NCBI RefSeq assembly: GCF_007830455.1
Contig: NZ_VLLB01000009.1
Span: 140,732 to 204,731, forward strand
Direction of reading: 5' to 3'
Source: Pseudoduganella lurida
GTDB lineage: Bacteria; Pseudomonadota; Gammaproteobacteria; Burkholderiales; Burkholderiaceae_D
Length of the DNA stretch: 64,000 nucleotides
Shown: positions 32,901-40,548 of the stretch, one piece after another
Layout: every line of letters begins with the position of its first letter
How positions within the stretch are numbered: position 1 is the first letter of the stretch
Made by a program: the position numbers and the translations under genes
Notes under the pieces: generated by a model
Told to the model about the DNA's origin: nothing
Seen by the model: the letters and a program-made list of their open reading frames with translations, nothing else
Databases searched by the model: none

Positions 32901-32987
32901 GCGCGCGAACTGCTCGACGAGGTGCTGCGCGGCGGCAGCGACGACCAGGTCAGCCGCGCCAACCAGATGCTGGCATCGCTGGGCTGA
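29967..32987 (+). CDS. fimV: FimV/HubP-family polar landmark protein
   Basis: FimV proteins organise the cell pole, type IV pilus assembly and chemotaxis arrays. The 1006-residue protein has a signal peptide, then the FimV N-terminal domain GLGKLTVLSALGQPLRAEIEL. A LysM peptidoglycan-binding domain (about 207-260, VRRGDTLSRIA) follows, then a coiled coil, a transmembrane helix near 456-476 and a TPR-like segment. A long acidic region carries repeated (L/M)DFD(F/L)-type motifs, and the C-terminal FimV domain (about 955-1006, DTKLDLAVAYQEIGD) ends the chain. ATG 29967 was chosen because it starts the signal peptide; upstream in-frame ATGs lack an RBS and family similarity. Confidence 0.92.
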   Translation: MPVQKRSRVASLALSTLASAIIGAAVLPAAHGAGLGKLTVLSALGQPLRAEIELTAVTPDEARDLTAKLAPAAAFSAASIDFNPALLNLRFDIDQRGERRFIRITSAQPINEPFVDMLLELTWASGRLVREYTFLLDPADLRNAQSPQVAAPVEVNRATAQAGAPAPQPATSAPAPQSPQQSQPRPAPAAPERAAPRQAASEARETEVTVRRGDTLSRIAAENKPAEVSLDMMLVALYRANPEAFAGKNMNRLKSGTILTIPDEGTIRGTGRGEARGVVVAHAADFNAYRNRLAGQVAASTPAKAAGPQQSAAGQIAAKVEERPNAVNAAQDQLKLSKAGEAAGKAGSTGAAEDKIAKDQQVADAAARVKELEKNVSDLENLVAVKNKSGADAQNRATPEMDVHGAAVPAAPQPVAPAAPATEAKPAATPAAKPAAKPAPVPAQLEPGIMDTVMDNIQAIAIGLAAVLAGVGLLVARRRKAREAFVVAPTSVVVPQPGEPGQVLIAEPGGQSVDTSNSVFNSNFAPSASQLDTNEVDPVAEADVYIAYGRDAQAEEILKEALRTHPERHAVRLKLLEIYANRKDLQAFEAQATELRGYTGGAGDEWAQAATLGRGIDPANPLYGDAPASSTAFGSAAVAGTAAAAATFAASDFASALDDASRAREAEARDGLDLDLGQEPVPPAGDEGAVARPEERTAAGDLDFDFGDATALPAASAASDTASAPADNLMDFDFGDDTAVPAPVAPASAPAPAPAPSVADAGDAEHFLDFDLGGLDAATPATVPPASPAPAADPFADKSADDLDLAFDLPGDAARPEEVTAAPAPADLAMDFDLDLPGDDQPATAPAPAADPLAELDLMDFDVAAPLPPAAAPSLEDDFALDALPELPDSPAGTASANGAGTSAPAASAPPPEFDLSGIDLELDELADQPPAATPPLVDEPAVPAPAAAPEQLTPLQMEMDTKLDLAVAYQEIGDKEGARELLDEVLRGGSDDQVSRANQMLASLG

Positions 32988-33057
32988 CCGGGCGCCGTAG
33001 CGTTCGATATGGGCCGGGGCGTATAATCCCGGCTCTTTTTCCCTTCACGGACCGGCA

Positions 33058-33894
33058 TTGAAACGCATCGCATTGGGCCTCCAGTACAACGGCACCGACT
33101 GGCAGGGTTACCAGGTCCAGCCCCATGGGCAGACCGTGCAGGACCAGCTGGAACGGGCCATCGAGCAGTTCGCCCGCGTGCGCATCGGCACCACCTGTGC
33201 CGGCCGCACGGATGCCGGCGTCCACGCGCTGGGGCAGGTGGTGCACTTCGATACGGACGTGCACCGCGAAACCCATGCCTGGGTACGCGGCATCAATGCC
33301 TTCCTGCCCGACTCGATCGGCGTACGCTGGGTCAAGCCGCTGCACGAGGTGGTGGCCTTCGGCGAAGCCGAATTCCGCCAGGAAGACGACTTCCACGCCC
33401 GCTTCGCGGCCCGCTCGCGCACCTACCACTACCTGCTGTACAACAACCACGTGCGGGCGCCACTGCTGGCCGGCCGCGCCGGGTTCTATCATCGTCCGCT
33501 GGACGTGGCGCGCATGCAGGACGCGGTGCGTCCGCTGCTGGGCGAGCACGATTTCTCCGCGTTCCGCGCCGCCGGCTGCCAGGCCAGAACGCCCGTCAAG
33601 ACGATGCATGCGATCGACATCGAGCGGCACGGCGACATGATCCTGTTCACGCTGCGCGCCAGCGCCTTCCTGCACCACATGGTGCGCAATCTGGTCGGCT
33701 CGCTGGTGTACATCGGCCAGGGCCGCGAGGACGCGGCCTGGCTGGGCGAGCTGCTGGCCAGCCGCGACCGCAGGCGCGCCGCGCCCACCTTCATGCCCGA
33801 CGGCCTGTACCTGGCCGATATCGAATACGATGCGAAGTGGGGCCTGCCGCAGGAAACCGCCGGCAACCTGGCCAACCTGCTGCCCGCGTTCTGA
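33058..33894 (+). CDS. truA: tRNA pseudouridine(38-40) synthase TruA
   Basis: TruA converts uridines 38-40 of the anticodon arm to pseudouridine. The 278-residue protein has the catalytic Asp52 in CAGRTDAGVHALGQV, RSRTYHYLLYN, and the C-terminal FLHHMVRNLVG motif. It starts with TTG at 33058; no ATG or GTG offers a better N-terminus, and MKRIALGLQYNG is a typical start. A TATAAT hexamer at 33022-33027 is a likely -10, although the -35 is weak. The stop codon lies inside the first unit of an 11-bp tandem array. Confidence 0.95.
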   Translation: MKRIALGLQYNGTDWQGYQVQPHGQTVQDQLERAIEQFARVRIGTTCAGRTDAGVHALGQVVHFDTDVHRETHAWVRGINAFLPDSIGVRWVKPLHEVVAFGEAEFRQEDDFHARFAARSRTYHYLLYNNHVRAPLLAGRAGFYHRPLDVARMQDAVRPLLGEHDFSAFRAAGCQARTPVKTMHAIDIERHGDMILFTLRASAFLHHMVRNLVGSLVYIGQGREDAAWLGELLASRDRRRAAPTFMPDGLYLADIEYDAKWGLPQETAGNLANLLPAF

Positions 33895-33975
33895 CCGCGT
33901 TCTGGCCGCCTTGCCACTGCCTTCTTGCCGCCTTCTTGCCGCCTTCTGACCACCTTGTTACCGCGTTTTACACTG
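33888..33975. repeat. 11-bp tandem repeat array between truA and trpF
   Basis: Seven to eight units of 11 bp with consensus CTTCTTGCCGC run without gaps: starts at 33888, 33899, 33910, 33921, 33932, 33943, 33954 and a degenerate 33965. The units at 33921 and 33932 are identical. The first unit contains the truA TGA, and the last runs to nine bases before the trpF ATG. Confidence 0.88.
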
Positions 33976-33983
33976 GAGCCGCC

Positions 33984-34661
33984 ATGCACCGCACCCGCAT
34001 CAAGATCTGCGGCCTGACCCGCGAAGAGGACGTGGCCGCCGCCGTGGCGCTGGGCGCCGATGCGGTCGGCTTCGTGTTCTATCCGAAGAGCCCCCGCTAC
34101 GTGACGCCACAGCGCGCGGCCGAGCTGATCGCCACGCTGCCGCCGTTCGTCACGGCCGTCGGGCTGTTCGTCAACGCGTCGCCCGACGAGGTGCGGGCAA
34201 TCGTGGACGTGGCACCGGTCGCCCTGCTGCAGTTCCATGGCGACGAGACGGCCGGGCAGTGCGCCGAGGCCGCGGCCGCGGCACACCGCCCGTACCTGCG
34301 GGTGTTCCGCGTAAAAGGGGACAGCACCGGAAGCGAGCTGCTAGAATACGAAGCGTTATGCCGCGCCTCCTCGCCGCTCTGTGCGGGAGTTCTGCTCGAC
34401 ACCCATGTCGATGCCTACGGCGGCGCAGGAAAGGTATTCGATTGGTCCCTCATCCCAAGAGATCTCGCGCCTCGGGCCGTTTTAAGTGGTGGCTTGAGCG
34501 TGCAAAATGCGACTGGCGCGGTGGCGCAGGTACGCCCTTGGGCGGTTGACGTCAGCAGTGGCGTCGAGGCCGCGAAGGGCATCAAGGATGCCGGCCTGAT
34601 CGCGCAATTCATTGCCGCGGTAAGGGCCGGCGATGCCACCCCCGGGAACGCCGAGACGTAA
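33984..34661 (+). CDS. trpF: Phosphoribosylanthranilate isomerase TrpF
   Basis: TrpF performs the third step of tryptophan synthesis. The 225-residue TIM barrel begins RTRIKICGLTREEDV with the catalytic Cys, then VGFVFYPKSPRYV, LLQFHGDE, LLDTHVDAYGGAGKVFDW with the catalytic Asp, LSGGL and VDVSSGVE. It is followed 33 bp later by trpB, giving the order trpF-trpB-trpA usual in betaproteobacteria. GGAG lies upstream of the ATG, just after the tandem array. Confidence 0.96.
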   Translation: MHRTRIKICGLTREEDVAAAVALGADAVGFVFYPKSPRYVTPQRAAELIATLPPFVTAVGLFVNASPDEVRAIVDVAPVALLQFHGDETAGQCAEAAAAAHRPYLRVFRVKGDSTGSELLEYEALCRASSPLCAGVLLDTHVDAYGGAGKVFDWSLIPRDLAPRAVLSGGLSVQNATGAVAQVRPWAVDVSSGVEAAKGIKDAGLIAQFIAAVRAGDATPGNAET

Positions 34662-34694
34662 GCGCGTCGCGCGTTCCCCGATTTCGAGAACGCC

Positions 34695-35939
34695 ATGAAC
34701 GCTCCTATTGCCAAGACCGCCACACCGCTGTTCCACGCCACCGACTACCAGCTGCCCGACAGCACCGGCCACTTCGGCCCCTACGGTGGTTCCTTCGTCG
34801 CCGAGACGCTGACCTACGCGCTGGCCGAACTGAACGACGCCTATGCCCGCTACAGCCAGGACCCCGAATTCCTCGAGGAGTTCCGCTACGAGCTGAAGCA
34901 CTTCGTGGGCCGCCCCTCGCCGATCTATCACGCCAAACGCTGGTCGGAACTGGCCGGCGGCGCGCAGATCTACTTCAAGCGCGAGGACCTGAACCACACG
35001 GGCGCCCACAAGATAAACAACGTCATCGGCCAGGCCCTGCTGGCCAAGCGGATGGGCAAGCCGCGCATCATCGCCGAGACGGGCGCCGGCCAGCACGGCG
35101 TTGCCACGGCCACCATCTGCGCGCGCTTCGGCCTCGAATGCGTCGTGTACATGGGCGCCGAGGACGTCAAGCGCCAGGCGCAGAACGTCTACCGCATGAA
35201 GCTGCTGGGCGCCACCGTGGTGCCCGTCACGTCCGGCTCGAAGACGCTGAAGGACGCGCTGAACGAGGCGATGCGCGACTGGGTCACCAACATCGAAAAC
35301 ACCTTCTACATCATCGGCACCGTGGCCGGCCCGCACCCGTACCCGATGCTGGTGCGCGACTTCCAGTCCGTGATCGGCGAGGAGTGCCTGGTGCAGATGC
35401 CGGAAATGACGGGCCGCCAGCCCGACTATGTGCTGGCCTGCATCGGCGGCGGCTCGAACGCGATGGGCATCTTCTATCCGTACATCGACCAGAAGGACAC
35501 GCAGCTGATTGGCGTGGAGGCGGCCGGCGAGGGCCTCGATACGAGCAAGCACGCGGCATCGCTGACGAAAGGCTATCCGGGCGTCCTGCACGGCAACCGC
35601 ACCTACCTGCTGCAGAGCGAGGACGGGCAGATCATCGAGACGCACTCCGTGTCGGCCGGCCTGGATTACCCGGGCGTGGGCCCGGAGCACGCATGGCTGA
35701 AGGATTCCGGGCGCGCGCAGTACGTGTCGATCACGGACGAGGAAGCGCTGCAGGCCTTCCACGACTGCTGCCATATCGAGGGCATCATCCCGGCGCTGGA
35801 GTCGTCGCACGCGCTGGCCTACGCCGCCAAGCTGGCCGCCACGCTGCCGAAGGACAAGGTGATCCTCGCGAACCTGTCCGGCCGCGGCGACAAGGACATG
35901 CACACCGTCGCCGAGCGGATGGGACTGCAGTTCGGCTGA
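34695..35939 (+). CDS. trpB: Tryptophan synthase beta chain TrpB
   Basis: TrpB condenses indole with serine using PLP. The 414-residue protein carries FGPYGGSFVAETL, the PLP Lys106 in NHTGAHKINN, ETGAGQHGVATA, the phosphate loop GGGSNAMG, and GLDYPGVGPEH. The length and motifs are normal. An inverted pair of palindromes occupies the 97 bp between its stop and trpA. Confidence 0.97.
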   Translation: MNAPIAKTATPLFHATDYQLPDSTGHFGPYGGSFVAETLTYALAELNDAYARYSQDPEFLEEFRYELKHFVGRPSPIYHAKRWSELAGGAQIYFKREDLNHTGAHKINNVIGQALLAKRMGKPRIIAETGAGQHGVATATICARFGLECVVYMGAEDVKRQAQNVYRMKLLGATVVPVTSGSKTLKDALNEAMRDWVTNIENTFYIIGTVAGPHPYPMLVRDFQSVIGEECLVQMPEMTGRQPDYVLACIGGGSNAMGIFYPYIDQKDTQLIGVEAAGEGLDTSKHAASLTKGYPGVLHGNRTYLLQSEDGQIIETHSVSAGLDYPGVGPEHAWLKDSGRAQYVSITDEEALQAFHDCCHIEGIIPALESSHALAYAAKLAATLPKDKVILANLSGRGDKDMHTVAERMGLQFG

Positions 35940-35944
35940 CTTGC

Positions 35945-36012
35945 CCGAAAAATGGGGACAGACCCCATTTTCAAAGAAATTTCCTGAAAAATGGGGTCTG
36001 TCCCCATTTTTC
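35945..36012. repeat. Inverted pair of family C palindromes between trpB and trpA
   Basis: AAAAATGGGGACAGACCCC (from 35948) and AAAAATGGGGTCTGTCCCC (from 35987) are two hairpins whose loops are reverse complements, joined by a GAAATTTCCTG linker. The second ends with a T-run and could act as a weak terminator inside the trp operon. Confidence 0.9.
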
Positions 36013-36036
36013 GAGAAACATTTGCCGAGCAAAACA

Positions 36037-36834
36037 ATGTCCCGTATCGCCCAGACTTTCACCGCGCTGAAGGCGCAACAAAAAACCGGTCTCGTGACCT
36101 TCATCACCGCCGGCGACCCGTCGCCCGCGCTCACCGTGCCGCTGCTGCATGCCCTGGTGGCCGGCGGCGCCGATGTGTTGGAACTCGGCGTGCCGTTTTC
36201 CGACCCGATGGCCGAGGGCCCCGTCATCCAGCGGGCCTGCGAGCGCGCGCTGGTGCATGGCATCGGCATCCGCCACGTGTTCGAGTATGTGCGCGAGTTC
36301 CGCAAGACGAACCAGCACACGCCCGTCGTGCTGATGGGCTATGCCAACCCGATCGAGCGCATCGGCATCGAAGCGTTCATCGCCCAGTCGCGTGAGGTGG
36401 GGGCCGATGGCGCCATCGTCGTCGACTATCCGCCGGAAGAGTGCGAGGAGTTCGCCGCGCAGATGCGCGAGGCGGGCCTGGACCTGATCTTCCTGCTGGC
36501 ACCCACCTCGACGGAAGAACGCATCGCCCAGGTGGCCAAGGTCGGCAGCGGCTTCTCGTACTACGTGTCGCTGAAGGGCGTGACGGGCGCCGGCAATATC
36601 GACACGGCGCAGGTGGCCGAGCGCATCGCCGCGATCCGCCAGCATGTCAGCCTGCCCATCGGCGTGGGCTTCGGCATCCGCGACGCCGCCACGGCCAAGG
36701 CGCTGGCCGGCGTGGCGGACGCCGTCGTCATCGGCAGCCGCATCATCCAGGAGATCGAAGCGTCCGAACCGGATGCCGCCCCCGCGGCGGTGCAGGCCTT
36801 CGTGTCCGGCATCCGCGCCGCCCTCGACGCCTGA
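36037..36834 (+). CDS. trpA: Tryptophan synthase alpha chain TrpA
   Basis: TrpA cleaves indole-glycerol phosphate to indole. The 265-residue TIM barrel has FITAGDPSP, the catalytic Glu49 in LELGVPFSDP, the FLLAPTSTEERI loop, YYVSLKGVTGAG and the phosphate-binding GFGIRD. The second catalytic acid, Asp60 in the well-studied enterobacterial enzyme, is Glu60 here (MAEGP). ATG 36037 matches the family start; the frame is open back to 35941, but that part is translated repeat. The RBS is poor and trpB is separated by the palindromes, so coupling to trpB is weaker than usual. Confidence 0.95.
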   Translation: MSRIAQTFTALKAQQKTGLVTFITAGDPSPALTVPLLHALVAGGADVLELGVPFSDPMAEGPVIQRACERALVHGIGIRHVFEYVREFRKTNQHTPVVLMGYANPIERIGIEAFIAQSREVGADGAIVVDYPPEECEEFAAQMREAGLDLIFLLAPTSTEERIAQVAKVGSGFSYYVSLKGVTGAGNIDTAQVAERIAAIRQHVSLPIGVGFGIRDAATAKALAGVADAVVIGSRIIQEIEASEPDAAPAAVQAFVSGIRAALDA

Positions 36835-36849
36835 GCCACGGTCCAGCCC

Positions 36850-37019
36850 GTGTCCACCATGGGGTCAGACCCCGACAAGGACACGAACTCAGCAGTGAGC
36901 GGCATGACGGAGCGTCAAGCGAAACGATTCCGTGTTTCGATCGGGTTGCTTCATGCAATATACGGACGCACTATGGTCGGGCTTGTGTCTATGTCGGGGT
37001 CTGACCCCGAAGTGGACAC
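36850..37019. repeat. Two family B palindromes (GGGGTC-GACCCC core) after trpA
   Basis: GTGTCC ... GGGGTCAGACCCC ... GGACAC occurs at 36850-36884, and GTGTCT ... GGGGTCTGACCCC ... GGACAC at 36985-37019, in opposite loop orientation. They share their GTGTC/GACAC ends with family A but have a different core. The 315-bp gap 36835-37149 has no supported gene; it ends with the accD promoter region (possible -10 TACACT at 37113). Confidence 0.88.
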
Positions 37020-37149
37020 GGACTCGGCTGTTGCGGTGGAAGCCGCATGGAATCACACGCCCGTGCGTAAAATTGTCAAAGTTGAATGTTCGACACGGCT
37101 GGCGGAAACGGCTACACTGCGCGCCTAAGTTACAGCCTCAGGAGAAAAC

Positions 37150-38022
37150 ATGAGCTGGTTGGAAAAACTGCTGCCGCCGCGGATCCAGCGCTCGGATGCC
37201 GCCGCCCGCAAGACGATGCCGGAAGGCCTGTGGGTGAAGTGCCCCTCGTGCGAAGCCGTCCTGTACCGCACCGATCTCGAATCGAACCTGCATGTGTGCC
37301 CGAAGTGCGATCACCACATGCGCATCCGTGCGCGCGAGCGCCTCGATGCGCTGCTCGACGCCGGCGGCCGCTACGAAATCGGCCAGGACACGCTGCCCGT
37401 CGACACGCTGAAATTCAAGGACAGCAAGAAGTACCCGGACCGCCTGAAGCAGGCGATGGATGCCACCGGCGAGACCGATGCGATGGTCTGCCTGGGCGGC
37501 TCGATCATGAGCCTGCCGGTCGTGGTGGCGTGCTTCGAGTTCGAGTTCATGGGCGGCTCGATGGGCTCCGTCGTGGGCGAGCGCTTTGCCCGCGCCGCGC
37601 AGGTGGCGCTGGAGCAGAAGGTGCCGTTCATCTGCATCACCGCCACCGGTGGCGCGCGCATGCAGGAAGGCCTGCTGTCGCTGCTGCAGATGGCGAAAAC
37701 CACGTCGATGCTGACCAAGCTGGCCGAGAAGAAGCTGCCGTTCATCAGCGTGCTGACCGATCCGACGATGGGCGGCGTGTCCGCTTCGTTCGCGTTCATG
37801 GGCGACGTGGTGATGGCCGAACCGAAGGCGCTGATCGGCTTTGCCGGCCCGCGCGTCATCGAGAACACGGTGCGCGAGAAGCTGCCGGAAGGCTTCCAGC
37901 GTTCCGAGTTCCTGCTCACCAAAGGCGCCATCGACATGATCGTCGACCGCCGCAAGATGCGCGAAGAGATCGCCCGCCTGCTGGCACTGTTGCAGAACCA
38001 GGCTGCCGAAGTCATCGCGTAA
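37150..38022 (+). CDS. accD: Acetyl-CoA carboxylase carboxyltransferase subunit beta AccD
   Basis: AccD and AccA form the carboxyltransferase that makes malonyl-CoA. The 290-residue protein has the N-terminal zinc finger CPSC ... CPKC (four Cys), then the crotonase-like core with GGSMGSVVGE, CITATGGARMQEG, LTDPTMGGVSASFA and GFAGPRVIENTVREKLP. It precedes folC by 131 bp, the common order in proteobacteria. Confidence 0.97.
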   Translation: MSWLEKLLPPRIQRSDAAARKTMPEGLWVKCPSCEAVLYRTDLESNLHVCPKCDHHMRIRARERLDALLDAGGRYEIGQDTLPVDTLKFKDSKKYPDRLKQAMDATGETDAMVCLGGSIMSLPVVVACFEFEFMGGSMGSVVGERFARAAQVALEQKVPFICITATGGARMQEGLLSLLQMAKTTSMLTKLAEKKLPFISVLTDPTMGGVSASFAFMGDVVMAEPKALIGFAGPRVIENTVREKLPEGFQRSEFLLTKGAIDMIVDRRKMREEIARLLALLQNQAAEVIA

Positions 38023-38153
38023 GCACCCGCATGTCGCCTGAACGGGGCCGCGTCCGCCAGGACCGGCCCCGTTTTTCATCCGCACCTGACGCCGATGCCG
38101 CGCGCGCGCTAAAATCGCTGTCTTTCCGCTCACACCATCGCCGCCAGACCAAG

Positions 38154-39440
38154 ATGACCACTCCCGCCACCCTGCCAGAATGGCTCGCGCTGCTCGAAGC
38201 GCGCCACGCCGAAACCGTCATCAACATGGGCCTGGACCGCGTGCGCGCCGTCAAGGAACGCCTGCAACTGGCGTTCACGTGTCCCGTCATCATGGTGGCC
38301 GGCACCAACGGCAAGGGCTCCACCTGCGCGATGCTGGAATCGGTGCTGCTGCGCGCCGGCTACCGCGCCGGCCTGTACATCAAGCCGCACTTCCTGGACT
38401 TCAACGAGCGCGCCCGCGTCAATGGCGAACTGGCCAGCGACGCCATGCTGGTCGACGCCTTCGATGCGGTGGAAGCGGTGCGCGGCGACACGTCGCTGAC
38501 CTACTTCGAGTTCACCACGCTGGCCATCCTGCACCTGCTGAGCAAGGCGAACCTGGACGTGGCGATCCTCGAAGTGGGCCTGGGCGGCCGGCTCGATGCC
38601 GTGAACGTCGTCGATGCGGACGTGTCGATCGTCACCAGCGTGGACATCGACCACGTCGACTACCTGGGCGGCACGCGCGAGCAGATCGGCTTCGAAAAGG
38701 CCGGCATCTTCCGGCCCGGCAAGGCCGCCATCTGCAGCGATCCGGTACCGCCGCAGTCGCTGGTCGACCATGCCAATGCCATCGGTGCCGACCTGTGGCT
38801 GATGGGCCGCGACTTCAATTATTCGGGCGACAAGCAGCAGTGGAACTATGGCGGCCGCAGCATGCGCCGCAACGCGCTGGCCTATCCGAGCCTGCGCGGC
38901 GCCAACCAGCTGCTCAACGCCTCGGCCGCGCTGGCCGCGCTGGAAGTGCTGCGCATCGAGCTGCCGGTGGGCGCGCAGGACGTGCGCACCGGCCTCGTCA
39001 CCGTCGAGCTGCCGGGCCGCTTCCAGGTGCTGCCGGGCCGCCCGACCGTCATCCTCGACGTGGCCCACAACCCGCATGCCGCCGCGGCGCTGAACCAGAA
39101 CCTGGGCAATATGGGCTACCACCCGTACACGTTCGCCGTGTTCGGTTCGATGCACGACAAGGACATCGACGGCGTCATCAAGGCCATCGGCGGTTCGATC
39201 GACCACTGGTGCCTGGCCACGCTGCCATCCCCCCGCGCCGCCAGCGGTTCCGAGCTGGCCGCGAAGGTGCAGGCGACCGTGCCGGACCCGCATGAGAAGA
39301 CCGTCAACATCTTCGATACGCCTGCACAAGCTTTTGCAAATGCAATGAGCCGGGCCGGTGAGAATGATAGAATTGTGGTCTTTGGATCGTTCCTGACCGT
39401 GGCTGGCGTGATGGCCGCAAGGAAGTCCACGCTGCACTGA
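38154..39440 (+). CDS. folC: Bifunctional folylpolyglutamate synthase/dihydrofolate synthase FolC
   Basis: FolC adds glutamate to dihydropteroate and folates. The 428-residue Mur ligase-like protein has the P-loop VAGTNGKGST, KPHFLDFNERARVNG, EVGLGGRLDAVN and SVDIDHVDYLGGTREQI, and the C-terminal domain DVAHNPHAAAAL. ATG 38154 fits the family N-terminus. It lies between accD and a SPOR-domain gene, the classic accD-folC-dedD order. Confidence 0.96.
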   Translation: MTTPATLPEWLALLEARHAETVINMGLDRVRAVKERLQLAFTCPVIMVAGTNGKGSTCAMLESVLLRAGYRAGLYIKPHFLDFNERARVNGELASDAMLVDAFDAVEAVRGDTSLTYFEFTTLAILHLLSKANLDVAILEVGLGGRLDAVNVVDADVSIVTSVDIDHVDYLGGTREQIGFEKAGIFRPGKAAICSDPVPPQSLVDHANAIGADLWLMGRDFNYSGDKQQWNYGGRSMRRNALAYPSLRGANQLLNASAALAALEVLRIELPVGAQDVRTGLVTVELPGRFQVLPGRPTVILDVAHNPHAAAALNQNLGNMGYHPYTFAVFGSMHDKDIDGVIKAIGGSIDHWCLATLPSPRAASGSELAAKVQATVPDPHEKTVNIFDTPAQAFANAMSRAGENDRIVVFGSFLTVAGVMAARKSTLH

Positions 39441-39483
39441 CCCGCGGCAGCAGCCTCACCAACAATCACCGAGAAATTCATGC

Positions 39484-40500
39484 ATGGGCTTGTTCTCTAA
39501 ATTCGGCAAAAAGGAGCAGCAGTCCACCGAAGACAGCGGCTATTACCGCGCCGCGGACGACCGCGCGCTGACGGAAAGAGCGCGCTCGAAGCGGGCGTCG
39601 GCCAACGAGGCCGGCGGCGGTGCCAGCCGTGGCCGCGCGCGCAAGGAGGGCGCCGATCCGGTGCTGCCGGAGAAGAAGCGCGCACGGCGCCGCCTGGTCG
39701 GTGCGATCGCACTGGCGCTGGCCGTGGCGATCGGCCTGCCGATGGTGCTCGACTCGGAACCCAAGCCGCTGGCCAACGACATCGCCATCAATATCCCCGA
39801 CAAGGACAAGCCGGCGGCCGCCGAAAAGGGCGGCGCTGCAACCGACGACGCAGGCAAGCCACCGCGCAAGGCGGCCCAGGCCGATGCGCTCGACCAGAGC
39901 GAGGAAATCGTCGAGCCGGCCGACGAGGCACCGGAACCGGCCCGCCCGGCCACGAAGGTGGCCAAGGCCGATGCGGTGCCGGTCGCTCCCGTCCATGTTG
40001 CTCCCGTGAAGACGGAAGCGCCGCAGGCCGCACCGAAGCCGGAACGCGTGGCGGAGCACAAGCCCGAACCGAAGAAGGTCGAGCCGAAGCCGGAACCGAA
40101 GAAGGCCGAGCCGAAGCCCGAGCCGAAGAAGGTCGCCGAGACGAAGCCGGAGCCGAAGAAAGCCGAACCGAAGCCGGAGCCGAAACACGAACCGAAGCTG
40201 GAAAAGCCGGCCGATGCCGCACGCGCCATCGCCATCCTGGAAGGCAAGCCGGCCGCCGCCAAGCCGGATGCCGACAGCGGCCGCTTCGTGATCCAGGTGG
40301 CGGCGCTGGCGGCCCGGGACAAGGTCGAGGAACTGCAGGGCCGGCTGCGCGACGCGGGCATCCGCTCGTTCACGCAGAAATCGCCCTCCGGTGACCTGAC
40401 GCGCGTGAAGGTGGGCCCGTTCGGCAGCCGCGAAGAAGCCGAGAAGGCCCGTGCCAAGCTGCAGAAGCTGGGGCTGTCCGGCAGCCTCAGCCCGGCATGA
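39484..40500 (+). CDS. SPOR-domain cell-division protein (DedD-like)
   Basis: The 338-residue bitopic protein has a basic cytoplasmic N-terminus (about 1-70), one transmembrane helix near 71-88 and a long disordered periplasmic linker. The linker carries repeated KPEPKK(A/V)-type hexads, bases about 40060-40200. A C-terminal SPOR domain (about 265-335, RFVIQVAALAARDKVEELQGRL) binds denuded septal peptidoglycan. The gene position downstream of folC and upstream of cvpA matches DedD. The repeat region is probably length-variable between strains. Confidence 0.88.
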   Translation: MGLFSKFGKKEQQSTEDSGYYRAADDRALTERARSKRASANEAGGGASRGRARKEGADPVLPEKKRARRRLVGAIALALAVAIGLPMVLDSEPKPLANDIAINIPDKDKPAAAEKGGAATDDAGKPPRKAAQADALDQSEEIVEPADEAPEPARPATKVAKADAVPVAPVHVAPVKTEAPQAAPKPERVAEHKPEPKKVEPKPEPKKAEPKPEPKKVAETKPEPKKAEPKPEPKHEPKLEKPADAARAIAILEGKPAAAKPDADSGRFVIQVAALAARDKVEELQGRLRDAGIRSFTQKSPSGDLTRVKVGPFGSREEAEKARAKLQKLGLSGSLSPA

Positions 40501-40548
40501 CGGTGGCGCGGCATTGACAGGTGTGGCATTGAGACGAAGCGGCTGGCC

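Noticed and set aside
33022..33027. Independent truA promoter
   Set aside because: TATAAT is perfect, but no acceptable -35 was found; kept only as a note in the truA entry.
35941..36036. Upstream start of trpA giving 32 extra residues
   Set aside because: The extension is a translation of the family C palindromes.
37082..37118. Strong sigma-70 promoter for accD
   Set aside because: TACACT is a fair -10, but TTGAAT is 25 bp away and TTCGAC is a weak -35; not listed as a feature.
40060..40200. Intergenic-type tandem repeat
   Set aside because: The repetition encodes KPEPKK hexads in the disordered linker of the SPOR protein.
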